A DNA stretch of 64,000 nt from a bacterium (GTDB taxonomy: Archaea; JAADDD01): the NCBI GenBank assembly GCA_013154095.1, contig JAADDD010000001.1, positions 62,001 to 126,000 of the forward strand. The letters run 5' to 3'. Below the pieces are notes generated by a model. The model searched no databases. It was not told where the DNA came from and saw only the letters and a program-made list of their open reading frames with translations. The translations under genes were made by a program, and so were the position numbers. Below are positions 16,728 through 28,006 of the stretch, in pieces. Numbering within the stretch: the stretch's first letter is position 1; each line of letters begins with the position of its first letter.

Positions 16728-17216
16728 TTAAAGCAGCGGCGACAAGTACAAAAACACTACATCCGCCTCTCTTGTATATATGGCCAGAATCACCTCTTTC
16801 TTTACAGTGTGGGCTATCCTGCAGAGTGCTACCAGCTCTCTTGGCTCAAGCAAAGCTTCTTCGAAAACAAGCTTTACCACAAACCGTGCATGTGTTTTTT
16901 CTGGATCACCTTCATATATTCTAAAATCGAAGCCGTACTTGGTTCCAGTTTTTACAATGTAATTTCTGTCCCTGAAATACTTGAAAACTTTGTACTTAAC
17001 AATAAAGTTAGGCACTTGCTCGCACAAGTTCTTGTACACTTGCTCTTTGTCTGTACCTTCTAGCTCAACCATACCTTTTTCTAGCAAGTACCAGAGCTCG
17101 AGGAGGTCGAGCACCAGTACTCCGTTCTCCAGCCTGCCAAAATATCTGGCTAGCAGACGCTCGTAGCCCTGCGAAACAACAGCGTAGTCACCCACTAGTT
17201 TCGCCCTTGGCTTCAT
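16728..17216 (-). CDS. endA: tRNA/rRNA splicing endonuclease EndA
   Basis: 162 residues, the size of the homodimer or homotetramer type subunit. The catalytic triad is visible: Tyr in YGFDFRIY (about residue 101), His in THARFVVK (about 109) and Lys in RIAHTVKKEVILA (about 139). The enzyme cuts bulge-helix-bulge RNA. A bulge-helix-bulge can be drawn around the 23S rRNA 3 kb away. It overlaps the DHH gene by 29 bp. Confidence 0.93.
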   Translation of the reverse strand: MKPRAKLVGDYAVVSQGYERLLARYFGRLENGVLVLDLLELWYLLEKGMVELEGTDKEQVYKNLCEQVPNFIVKYKVFKYFRDRNYIVKTGTKYGFDFRIYEGDPEKTHARFVVKLVFEEALLEPRELVALCRIAHTVKKEVILAIYTREADVVFLYLSPLL

Positions 17217-18189
17217 GGCCTACCAGCCGCAGCAGCTCACGCAGGAACCTGTCTGCCTCGCGCACGTGGTAGTATGCTCCGGCAGCATCTCTGTGGCCGC
17301 CAGCCTCTATTCCTAGTCGCTGCGCCAGCTCAAAGAACAGGCTGCCAAAATCGATCTCTGGCTGCCTTGCCCGCAGCTCAGCGTAGCAGGCAGCGCCTAG
17401 TCGGTTCACGCAGAGCACAGGTTTTCCGTGCTCAAGCATCAGGACAGTGGCTAGCAGGCCTTGAATATATAGCCTCGAGCTTATTTCAGTATATAATATC
17501 ATATCATAATCTATTATTCTTAATTTGCGTCTGAGCTCGCGCAGCTCGTCGTTCACGGCTTTCCTGGCCTCGTGCAGGCGCTGCGCTAGCGGGTGCCTGG
17601 CAAAAACTAGGTCGAGCGGTTCTAGACGCAGGAGTGCCTGAAAAGCTGTGCGCGCGTCCCATCTTGCCCTGTAGTCAGAGTTTATCAGCGTGACAACATC
17701 TTCTAGCACAGATTTCTGGGTGTCGTGCAGCTTACCGAGCAGCAAAGGATCTTCTGGCTTTACTTCTCCCATGTCTCCTAGCATTCCTACTTGCAGCAGG
17801 AGCTTTCTTGGCTCGTAGCCTTCTTCACGCAGTAATTTATAAACTAGTTCTGCGTTGCTCTTGCAGCTACTATCAGTAATAGCATACGGCTTGTCGACGT
17901 TTCGGTGATGGTCAATAAATATAATACTAGAGAATTTTCTTTCCAATTTTTCTAGTTCTTTTTCTGCCAGCGCTAGATCAAGGCACACGACGCAGAAATC
18001 TCTGGGCAAATCTTCTACATAATCAATTATAGAAATTCTTCCATGAGCAGGAAACACTACACGTACCTTTTCTGCAGGAATTCTGTATTTCCAAGAAAGA
18101 AACTCTGCAAACATCACTGCTGAGGCTATCCCGTCCGCGTCCCAGTGAGCAAACACAACTATTTTCCTTGGATCTTCTGGCAGCTGCAT
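17188..18189 (-). CDS. DHH/DHHA1 phosphoesterase (RecJ-like)
   Basis: 333 residues. The DHH domain has HWDADGIASA near 14-24, the CLDLA aspartate and IDHH near 93. The DHHA1 domain ends with the GGHRDAAGA motif near 300. The family includes RecJ, GAN and nano-RNase or cyclic-dinucleotide phosphodiesterases; which activity applies here is unknown. The start ATG lies 3 bp after the D box of a C/D sRNA on the same strand. An AT-rich patch in the middle (about 17487-17522) stands out from the rest of the gene. Confidence 0.88.
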   Translation of the reverse strand: MQLPEDPRKIVVFAHWDADGIASAVMFAEFLSWKYRIPAEKVRVVFPAHGRISIIDYVEDLPRDFCVVCLDLALAEKELEKLERKFSSIIFIDHHRNVDKPYAITDSSCKSNAELVYKLLREEGYEPRKLLLQVGMLGDMGEVKPEDPLLLGKLHDTQKSVLEDVVTLINSDYRARWDARTAFQALLRLEPLDLVFARHPLAQRLHEARKAVNDELRELRRKLRIIDYDMILYTEISSRLYIQGLLATVLMLEHGKPVLCVNRLGAACYAELRARQPEIDFGSLFFELAQRLGIEAGGHRDAAGAYYHVREADRFLRELLRLVGHEAKGETSG

Positions 18190-18246
18190 GGTTCAGCACT
18201 CGGCGAAAATCATCACTGTTCAGCAGTTACCCCTCTCATCACGAAA
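18190..18246 (-). ncRNA. C/D-box guide sRNA in the leader of the DHH gene
   Basis: Read on the minus strand: C box GTGATGA (18242-18236), 12-nt guide, D' CTGA (18223-18220), 3-nt spacer, C' GTGATGA (18216-18210), 13-nt guide, D CTGA (18196-18193). Spacings are those of archaeal C/D sRNAs that direct fibrillarin methylation. The D' guide pairs over 9 bp with 23S 22575-22583, which would place 2'-O-methylation at U22578. The D guide has only a weak 23S match near 21811 and may target another RNA. Confidence 0.85.
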
Positions 18247-18281
18247 ATTTAAATTTACGTGCGCGGCTATTATTTAAATCA

Positions 18282-19832
18282 TTGTTTAGGTGCAGAACAT
18301 CGGCCTCGCTTGAAGAGATCCAGCAATACTTGCTAAAGAATGGCGTGGTCTATCCTGCCTGCGAGATATACGGTGGTCTGCGCGGATTCTACGACTACGG
18401 CTACCTCGGCAAGGCACTCAAGCATGCCTTCGAGCAGCTCTGGCGCGAGTACTTTTTGTCTCTGCACGACAATTTCTGGGAAGTTGAGCCAAGCATAGTA
18501 ATGCACAGAAGAGTCTTCCTTGCTTCTGGGCACCTCGAGCACTTCAATGATCCAGTAGTGCAGTGCACCCGCTGCGGAGAGATCTTCAGGGCAGACAAGC
18601 TGCTCGAAGATCTAGGAATTCCTGCAGAGGGCAAGCTGCCAGACGAGCTCACTAGGCTCTTGCGCGAGCATGGTGTACGCTGCCCTCAGTGCGGGGGAGA
18701 GCTAGGCGATGTGCGCTGGTTTAATCTCATGTTCCCTGTAATTTTAGGTCCTGCAGGTGGCCAGCTGTTCAGGCTGCTCGAGCACGGCAAAATAGAGCAG
18801 CTCAGGCGACTCGCTAAAGATTTCAAGGATTCTGTTGCCTACCTCCGTCCTGAAACAGCACAAGGAGCCTACGTGCTCTTTTTCCGCGAGTTCGAGGTGC
18901 ACCGACGTAGGCTACCGCTGGGTCTAGCGGTAATAGGAAAAGTTTTCAGGAACGAGATTTCTCCGCGCCAGCTTCTTATTCGTCTCCGAGAATTTACCCA
19001 GGCAGAGCTGCAAATATTCTTCGATCCTGCTGCCTGGGAAAAAGAGTTCGGCGAGGATTTCGATTTCTCCCAAGTAGAAAACACCCGGCTCCGCATGCTG
19101 CTGCACGGTGAGAGGCAAGAAAAAGAACTGGCAGTCAAGGACTTGCTCGGCCACTTTCCCGAGTTTTACTGCTACTTCCTTGCAGTCGCCTGGAAATTCT
19201 ACACAGAAGTGCTTGGCGTGCCTCCTGCGCGTGTTCGTTTCAGGGAACTTGGCCCAGAAGAGCGCGCTTTCTATAATAAATATCATGTAGATATAGAAAT
19301 ATACTTTGAGTGCTTCAGTGCCTGGAAAGAAGTTGCTGGCGTACACTACCGCACAGACCACGACCTTTCTGGCCACTGCAGGCTTGCAGGAAAGGAGCTC
19401 AGGCCAGTGCCGCACGTGCTCGAGCTCTCCTTTGGCGTAGACAGAAACTTGCTGGCGCTAATAGATATTTTCTTGCGCAAGGAAAAACTCCCATCTGGAG
19501 AAAGAACAGTTCTTGCCATTCCCCCAAAGCTATCTGCAATTCAAGTAGCAGTTTTTCCTCTTGTGAGCAACAAAGAAGAAATAGTTGCTAAAGCAAGAGA
19601 AATCTATAGAATGCTTAAGCAAAAAACAAAATATAGAATTTTCTACGACGAAAAAGGATCTATAGGCAAGAGGTACAGAAGAATGGACGAGATAGGTACT
19701 CCTTTCTGCGTGACAGTAGACTACCAGACCTTGCAGGACGGCACAGTCACGCTCCGCTTCAGGGACACCATGCAGCAGGAACGCCTGCCTGCTGGCCAGC
19801 TGCCTGCCAGGCTCGCGCAGCTGCTAGAATAG
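18282..19832 (+). CDS. glyS: Glycyl-tRNA synthetase (archaeal/eukaryotic alpha2 type)
   Basis: About 516 residues. Recognised from NGVVYPACEIYGGLRGFYDYG, the RPETAQGAYVLF motif, GKVFRNEISPRQLLIRLREFTQAE split around motif 2, and LELSFGVDRNLLALID as motif 3. The C-terminal anticodon-binding domain starts near IPPKLSAIQVAV. Zinc-type CTRCGEIF and CPQCGGEL pairs lie near 90 and 145. No ATG is near; TTG at 18282 is proposed because AATTTAAATT lies about 26-36 bp upstream, fitting a leaderless mRNA. The in-frame ATG at 18168 would run through the sRNA locus and is rejected. Confidence 0.93.
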   Translation: MFRCRTSASLEEIQQYLLKNGVVYPACEIYGGLRGFYDYGYLGKALKHAFEQLWREYFLSLHDNFWEVEPSIVMHRRVFLASGHLEHFNDPVVQCTRCGEIFRADKLLEDLGIPAEGKLPDELTRLLREHGVRCPQCGGELGDVRWFNLMFPVILGPAGGQLFRLLEHGKIEQLRRLAKDFKDSVAYLRPETAQGAYVLFFREFEVHRRRLPLGLAVIGKVFRNEISPRQLLIRLREFTQAELQIFFDPAAWEKEFGEDFDFSQVENTRLRMLLHGERQEKELAVKDLLGHFPEFYCYFLAVAWKFYTEVLGVPPARVRFRELGPEERAFYNKYHVDIEIYFECFSAWKEVAGVHYRTDHDLSGHCRLAGKELRPVPHVLELSFGVDRNLLALIDIFLRKEKLPSGERTVLAIPPKLSAIQVAVFPLVSNKEEIVAKAREIYRMLKQKTKYRIFYDEKGSIGKRYRRMDEIGTPFCVTVDYQTLQDGTVTLRFRDTMQQERLPAGQLPARLAQLLE

Positions 19833-19841
19833 TCGCAGGGT

Positions 19842-19853
19842 TTTTATATTCTA
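19842..19853 (+). promoter_or_regulatory. Probable 23S rRNA promoter TATA box
   Basis: TTTTTATATTC directly after the glyS stop is the only clear TATA element ahead of the rRNA. It predicts a start near 19875 and a leader of about 85 nt before the processing stem. Confidence 0.5.
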
Positions 19854-19936
19854 GTATGATTATCGCGTATAGTTCCGTGCTGCCTCCTCGGGAGCTGCCA
19901 CTCTCGAGGGGGCTAAGCCGGTCGATGCACAGATGA

Positions 19937-19981
19937 GACCGCCTCCAGGGTCCGGGCAAAGGGGACCGTGCCGCAGGAACG
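19937..19981 (+). other. 5' half of the 23S bulge-helix-bulge processing stem
   Basis: A 17-nt outer helix (19937-19953), GGGCA (19954-19958), a 3-nt bulge AAG (19959-19961) and a 20-nt inner helix (19962-19981) pair without mismatch to 23088-23132. This is the classical archaeal rRNA bulge-helix-bulge cut by EndA. Confidence 0.88.
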
Positions 19982-23087
<3,106 letters not shown>

Positions 23088-23132
23088 CGTTCCTGCGGCA
23101 CGGTCCCTGCCTAAAGGACCCTGGAGGCGGTC
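23088..23132 (+). other. 3' half of the 23S bulge-helix-bulge processing stem
   Basis: Inner helix 23088-23107, TGCCT 23108-23112, bulge AAA 23113-23115, outer helix 23116-23132, complementary to 19937-19981. The two 3-nt bulges lie on opposite strands, separated by 4 bp plus one G-U pair, as required for splicing endonuclease. Confidence 0.88.
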
Positions 23133-23146
23133 GAAAACACCAAAGC

Positions 23147-23425
23147 GGTGGCTGGGCGAGCGGCTACCGGGCCTTGGCGGAGGCCGGCTCCGGAGGAAAC
23201 CCGCCCTCCGCTTCTGCGGGACCGCAAGGTCACGGGAGAGCTTCCCGTCTGGCCCGGCACAGCAACGGGACGCCTCCAGGAGATGAGCATGAACCGGGGC
23301 CTGGCTCCGGAGACAATTCCTGGAGTAACCGGTGAAACGCGCCGGGCCAGCCGCTGCGGAGCAAGGCCGCGAGGCCGCTGAGTAGAATGCCGCGAAAACA
23401 GAAGGCGGGTTACTGCCCAGCCACC
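23147..23425 (+). ncRNA. rnpB: RNase P RNA
   Basis: About 279 nt beginning 15 nt after the 23S processing stem. P1 is an 11-bp perfect helix between GGTGGCTGGGC (23147) and GCCCAGCCACC (23415). P4 is an 8-bp helix of AACCCGCC (23198-23205) and GGCGGGTT (23404-23411). The first strand sits in GGAGGAAACCCGCC, which matches conserved region I, and the second in ACAGAAGGCGGGTTA, which matches conserved region V. GGTGAAACG and AGCAAGG in the specificity/P10 area also fit. It probably shares a transcript with the 23S. Its last 39 nt are also the start of the radical SAM gene. Confidence 0.85.
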
Positions 23426-24418
23426 TCTTTTCTTGGCTACGAGCCGCTCTGCACCGGAGAGCTGCCTGCAGGCTGCAGGCTCTGCCTTGCTGGCCGCAAG
23501 GCCACGGTGTTTGTTACTGGACGCTGCACGCGGAACTGCTTCTACTGTCCTGTTAGCCGCGAGGACAGGGTCTACGTTAACGGTCTGCCTGTGCAGTCAT
23601 TGCGCGCCCTCGTGCGCCGCTGCCAGGACTTTCTTGCCCTGGGAGCAGGCATTACAGGCGGCGAACCGCTGCTGGTCTTCAGGCGCACGTTAAAGGTTCT
23701 CCGCGCGCTCAAGCAGGCCTTCGGCGAGCAGTTCCACGTGCACCTCTACACTGGCAGGCTTGACCTGCGCAAGGAGGAGCTAGAGCAGCTCGCTGGCCTG
23801 GTAGACGAGCTGCGCGTGCATCCTCCAGTGTATGAACGGCTGCCGCAGGACTACCTTGCTGGTCTCCGCGAGTACTTTCCTGCTGTTGGCCTCGAGCTGC
23901 CTGCACTGCCTGCGCGTGCCTGGATCAGGTGGTGCCTGGAAGAAGTGCTGCCCTGTGCCAGAGAGCTCGGACTGTTCGTTAACCTCAACGAGCTAGAGTT
24001 CACGCAGGAAAATGCTGCTAGGCTGCTGGCACAAGGCTTTAAGCCCAGCTTCAAGTTTCCTGGAGCAGTGAAAGGCAGTAGGCTAGCAGCAAGGCTCGTG
24101 CTTGAGCGAGCGCGCGGCCTGCGCGTGCACTTCTGTCCTGTGTACGCGAAGGACTTCGTGCAGCTCGCGCACAGGAATATATACTACTGGCTCGCTCGCC
24201 TGCAGTCCTGGCAAGCAATAGACTACGACGGTACCTTGCTCGAGCTCGAGGCCAGCAAGCTCCGGGAAGTGCCGCCAGGAGCTGTGCGTGTCGGAGACAA
24301 GTGGTACGTGCACCCAAAGTACAGGGAGCTAGTAGAGGAAGGTCGCCTGCTTCGGTGGCTGCCTCCGAGAATTCTTGTCGAGGAGCTGCCAGTGAAGCAC
24401 GGACAATTAAGTAAATAA
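23387..24418 (+). CDS. Radical SAM protein of an archaeal family, N-terminus overlapping RNase P RNA
   Basis: 343 residues. It reads EPLCTGELPAGCRLCLAGRK, then VFVTGRCTRNCFYCPVS, where CTRNCFYC supplies the CxxxCxxC that binds the radical SAM iron-sulfur cluster. GITGGEP follows as the SAM-binding GGEP-type motif. Extra cysteines in GCRLC precede the core. Substrate unknown. The only usable start is ATG 23387, which lies inside conserved region V of RNase P RNA; no GTG or TTG occurs before the conserved ELPAGC block. The overlap therefore looks real. Confidence 0.82.
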   Translation: MPRKQKAGYCPATSFLGYEPLCTGELPAGCRLCLAGRKATVFVTGRCTRNCFYCPVSREDRVYVNGLPVQSLRALVRRCQDFLALGAGITGGEPLLVFRRTLKVLRALKQAFGEQFHVHLYTGRLDLRKEELEQLAGLVDELRVHPPVYERLPQDYLAGLREYFPAVGLELPALPARAWIRWCLEEVLPCARELGLFVNLNELEFTQENAARLLAQGFKPSFKFPGAVKGSRLAARLVLERARGLRVHFCPVYAKDFVQLAHRNIYYWLARLQSWQAIDYDGTLLELEASKLREVPPGAVRVGDKWYVHPKYRELVEEGRLLRWLPPRILVEELPVKHGQLSK

Positions 24419-24482
24419 TATTAATTAATTATAATATAATGAAAAATAATATCAAGAAAAGTGTTATTTTCATCGCGGGATT

Positions 24483-26081
24483 ATGGTCATCTCGAGCTAC
24501 GAGCTGTTCAAGCACTTCAAGGAACACTCGCTCTCTGAATTTTTCCGCAAGAACAAGCAGATGCTGGGATTTGTCGGCAAGGTGCGCACGCTCACAATGA
24601 TAGTGCATGAATTAGTGACAAATTCTCTGGATGCCTGCGAAGAAGCAGGTATTTTGCCAGAAGTGAAGGTAGAAATAGAAAAGGTGCGGCAAGAAACTTA
24701 CCGAGTTACTGTAGAGGACAACGGACCGGGAATTCCGTACGAGTACATCCCAAAAGTCTACGGCAAAATGCTTGCCGGCACAAAGTTTCACAGGTACATG
24801 CAGATGCGGGGGCAGCAGGGTCTCGGCGCCAGCGCAGTCACCCTCTACGCCCAGATGACCACGGGCGAGCCAGTCTACGTTATCTCGAGGTACCGTGCTC
24901 CTGATGGCCGGCTGCTGGAGGCAAGGATGAAAGTAAAGATTGACGTGCGCAGGAACGAGCCAGAAGTGCTCGAGACAGAGCTGCGCGAGCTCGAGGAAGG
25001 CAGTACAGGAGTGCGCGTGAGTGCCTGCGTGGGAGAAGTGCTCTACCAGCGCGGAGAACAGGGACCCTACGAGTACTTGCGGCGCACGGCCATTGTCAAC
25101 CCGCATGCCCGCATTCTCCTGCGCGAGCCCGACGGCAGCCTCCAGGTCTTTGAGCGCAGCGTGCACGAAGTCATTAGGCCACCAAAAGAAACTAAACCGC
25201 ATCCTTTAGGAGTCTCTGCTGACGACTTGCTGTTCATTTGTCAGGCAAGTACCAGAAGAACTGTGCGTGCCGTGTTTTTATATGACTTTGTCAGGATTTC
25301 TTCGCAGAAAATAAAAGAAATTGAAGAAGAACTTAAAAAACTAGGGAAAGCAGAAATTCTTGACAAAAAACCACAAGAATTGACTTTCGAGGAAGCAGAA
25401 CTACTTGTAAGTATTTTCAGAAAGCTGAAATTCTACGCTCCTCCGCTGAATGTCTTGAGGCCGCTAGGAGAAGATTATATCAGGCGCAGCCTCGCCAGTA
25501 TCCTTAAACCAGAATTTGTGTACGCTGTGACCCGCAAGCCAAAAGTTTACTGGGGAGGCGTGCCTTTCTTGGTAGAAGGTGGCATAGCCTACGGGGGAGG
25601 AGCTGGCAGGAGCGGCGAGCTAGAAATCATGCGCTTTGCCAACAACGTGCCACTGCTTTTCGACAGCTCTGCTTGCCTGCTAACGCGCGAAGTCAAAGAA
25701 TTCAACTGGAAGTCTTACGGTCTTTCTAGGATAGATTCTCTTCCTGTTACCATTATGCTGCACGTAGTGTCTGTGCACGTGCCGTACACCTCTGCTGGTA
25801 AACAAGCAATTGCAGAAGTACCAGAAATAAAGAAGGAAGTGCACCTACTGTTGGCCTCTCTGGCAAGAAAGCTCAGCGATTATTTAAGACTTAAGAAAAA
25901 ACTAGAAAAGCTAGAAAAACAGAAACAGCTGCTAGAAAAAATAGCTCCTCTTGTGTCGGAATCTCTTGCAGCAATTACAGGTTATTCCAAAGAACAGCTA
26001 AGTTCTGCGCTAGAAAATTTAATTAAAAAGAAATTTGCAGAGCTAGAAGAAATGAAGAAAAAATTAGGAGTGGTAGAATGA
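24483..26081 (+). CDS. top6B: DNA topoisomerase VI subunit B
   Basis: 532 residues, the usual length. The GHKL ATPase motifs are ELVTNSLDA near 44, EDNGPGIP near 80 and RGQQGLGASAVTLY near 109. The helix-two-turn-helix and transducer domains follow, with the lysine loop in the SAGKQA region near 440. It forms the A2B2 enzyme that relaxes and decatenates DNA by double-strand passage. The preceding 64 bp is extremely AT-rich and likely holds its promoter. Overlaps top6A by 4 bp. Confidence 0.96.
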   Translation: MVISSYELFKHFKEHSLSEFFRKNKQMLGFVGKVRTLTMIVHELVTNSLDACEEAGILPEVKVEIEKVRQETYRVTVEDNGPGIPYEYIPKVYGKMLAGTKFHRYMQMRGQQGLGASAVTLYAQMTTGEPVYVISRYRAPDGRLLEARMKVKIDVRRNEPEVLETELRELEEGSTGVRVSACVGEVLYQRGEQGPYEYLRRTAIVNPHARILLREPDGSLQVFERSVHEVIRPPKETKPHPLGVSADDLLFICQASTRRTVRAVFLYDFVRISSQKIKEIEEELKKLGKAEILDKKPQELTFEEAELLVSIFRKLKFYAPPLNVLRPLGEDYIRRSLASILKPEFVYAVTRKPKVYWGGVPFLVEGGIAYGGGAGRSGELEIMRFANNVPLLFDSSACLLTREVKEFNWKSYGLSRIDSLPVTIMLHVVSVHVPYTSAGKQAIAEVPEIKKEVHLLLASLARKLSDYLRLKKKLEKLEKQKQLLEKIAPLVSESLAAITGYSKEQLSSALENLIKKKFAELEEMKKKLGVVE

Positions 26082-27199
26082 AGGAACAAGAAGTGCTAGA
26101 AAAAGTGAAAGAGCTGGCAAAAAGAGTAGCTGATGACATTCTTGCTGGCAGACCGCCAAAAATAGAGTTTGCCACAAGAGGTTCCAGGAACATCGAGTAC
26201 GATGAGCGCCGGGACCTTATACTTATAGGAGAAAGAACGACGCGCAGGAAACTGCTTGATCTAGGAGAAACCAGGAAATTCTTGCAGACAGTGAAGGTGC
26301 TCGAGCTGGCCTACAGGCACCTAGTAGATGGCAGGCACAGCACGATCAGGGAAGTCTACTACCAGCTCAAGTACGAGATTCCTGGCACAGACATTCTTGT
26401 GGCGCAGAAGCAGGCAGAAACAGACAACGTGATGTTTGACCTAGAAGTTGCTTTGGGCGTGCTCCGCGAGCAGCTGCACTTCTTGCCGAAGCGCAAAGGA
26501 GCTGTAGTTGGTCCTATTACTTTAATCGATAGGTCGATTCCTGGAGAAGTGCAGGAAATAGACTGCACGAAAGCTGGCAGAGGCGGCATCGCCATCCCTT
26601 CTACTATCGAGGAAACAGAGATATACTTGCAGAAAGACAAGGAGGACGTGCTCGTGCTAGCAATAGAAACTGGTGGCATGTTCGAACGCTTGCTGGAGGA
26701 ACGCTTCTGGAAAGCAGCCTACAACAAGCTAGGCAAGGATATTATTCTTGTCCTGACTGAAGGGCAGCCGAGCAGAGCAACGCGCAGGCTGCTGCACAGG
26801 CTGCATGCCGAGCTCGGGCTCGAGGTTTACGTTTTCACTGACGGTGATCCCTGGGGCTTCTATATTTACTCGGTAATTAAGCGCGGTTCCATGCGCATGT
26901 CCTACCTCAGCGAGCAGCTAGCAGTGCCCAGCGCGCGCTTTGTGGGCATGCTGACTACGGACATCTACGAGTACCACCTAGAAAGCCGCACAGAGCCGCT
27001 GAAAAAGCGCGACATTAAGCGCCTGCAGGAAGAGCTGCAGTATCCGTGGTTCAAGAAACCTGCATGGCAGCACCAGCTGATGTTAATGCTGCAGATAAAA
27101 AAGCGCATCGAGCAGCAGGCACTGGCTGCTCATGGTCTAGAGTTCGTGGCAAAAGAGTACTTGCCAGAAAAAATTCTAGAAAACAAGGTGCTAGACTAG
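26078..27199 (+). CDS. top6A: DNA topoisomerase VI subunit A (Spo11-like)
   Basis: 373 residues. The catalytic tyrosine is in STIREVYYQLKYE near 92, within the winged-helix domain. The Toprim domain shows the glutamate in AIETGGMFERL and the DGDPWGFYIYSVI motif near 260. Coupled to top6B by ATGA. Its 3' end overlaps a convergent hypothetical gene by 4 bp. Confidence 0.96.
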   Translation: MKEQEVLEKVKELAKRVADDILAGRPPKIEFATRGSRNIEYDERRDLILIGERTTRRKLLDLGETRKFLQTVKVLELAYRHLVDGRHSTIREVYYQLKYEIPGTDILVAQKQAETDNVMFDLEVALGVLREQLHFLPKRKGAVVGPITLIDRSIPGEVQEIDCTKAGRGGIAIPSTIEETEIYLQKDKEDVLVLAIETGGMFERLLEERFWKAAYNKLGKDIILVLTEGQPSRATRRLLHRLHAELGLEVYVFTDGDPWGFYIYSVIKRGSMRMSYLSEQLAVPSARFVGMLTTDIYEYHLESRTEPLKKRDIKRLQEELQYPWFKKPAWQHQLMLMLQIKKRIEQQALAAHGLEFVAKEYLPEKILENKVLD

Positions 27200-27927
27200 C
27201 GCCAAGCAACGGAGTAAAGCCTGAGCGGCGCTTTTTTCAGCTTCCTGTAATCTATGCTGGGAATAAATGCCATTCTATTTTCTAGTCTTTTTCGTGCGCC
27301 GATAACTTCACGTACTTCATCTTTTACTGAACATGGTATAGGAGCTATGAATGCCAGCCGAAAACCTACTTTTAGGTAACTGCCGTTTGTGTGCACACCT
27401 TCTGTTTTTACCGCATCCATTATTACTCCTTCAAGTTTCTTTCCTTGCTGCACTAAAATGAGTGGTTTGGCTGCTTGTAGCAGCAGCTCAGCTGCCTTGT
27501 TTTCCTCTACTTGCAGCACCAGTCTTTTATTAGAATTGCAAGCTTCAATTATTAGCCAACCATTTTTTGTTCTGCCGGCCAGCTTTCCGGTTTTTGCTTC
27601 CAGTACAACCTCTTTCTTGCATGGAATAACTTCAAGAACTCCTGCTTCTGTTAGCATTTGTCTTTTTTCTTTTCCTTGAGCCACTTTCGCCGCATAAAAA
27701 TACAGCTTCAGAAAAGGCAATAATAACTCTACTACCGTTCCAAGGAAAGCAATGCTAGAATAGAGCTGAGACTGCAGCAGCTTAGGGCAGTCGAGCCTTC
27801 TGCAGGCATACATTTTGCTGAGCAACTCTGCGCGCACTTCTGCCATCCGCAGCACGCTGTTTTTCTCTATGGCAGCAGCAGCCTGCTTTGCCAGCTCGTT
27901 TGCGCGAGAAATGTCTAGAACCCGCAT
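27196..27927 (-). CDS. Hypothetical protein
   Basis: 243 residues. The first 95 are helical with a hydrophobic stretch (IAFLGTVVELLLPFLKLYFY). The remainder looks like beta strands with KLEGVIMDAVKTEGVHTNGS, followed by LAFIAPIPCSVKDEV and a basic end. No family recognised. It converges on top6A with a 4-bp overlap. Confidence 0.5.
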   Translation of the reverse strand: MRVLDISRANELAKQAAAAIEKNSVLRMAEVRAELLSKMYACRRLDCPKLLQSQLYSSIAFLGTVVELLLPFLKLYFYAAKVAQGKEKRQMLTEAGVLEVIPCKKEVVLEAKTGKLAGRTKNGWLIIEACNSNKRLVLQVEENKAAELLLQAAKPLILVQQGKKLEGVIMDAVKTEGVHTNGSYLKVGFRLAFIAPIPCSVKDEVREVIGARKRLENRMAFIPSIDYRKLKKAPLRLYSVAWR

Positions 27928-28006
27928 TGCTCTCTGGTAATTGCTATGTCACGGTATATATTAATATTGCGAACAGTTTAAGTAGCTCGCGTGTCCCAAA
28001 AGATTA

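Noticed and set aside
18168..18281. Upstream extension of GlyRS from ATG 18168
   Set aside because: It would read through the C/D sRNA and the DHH start, and the added residues are not family-like.
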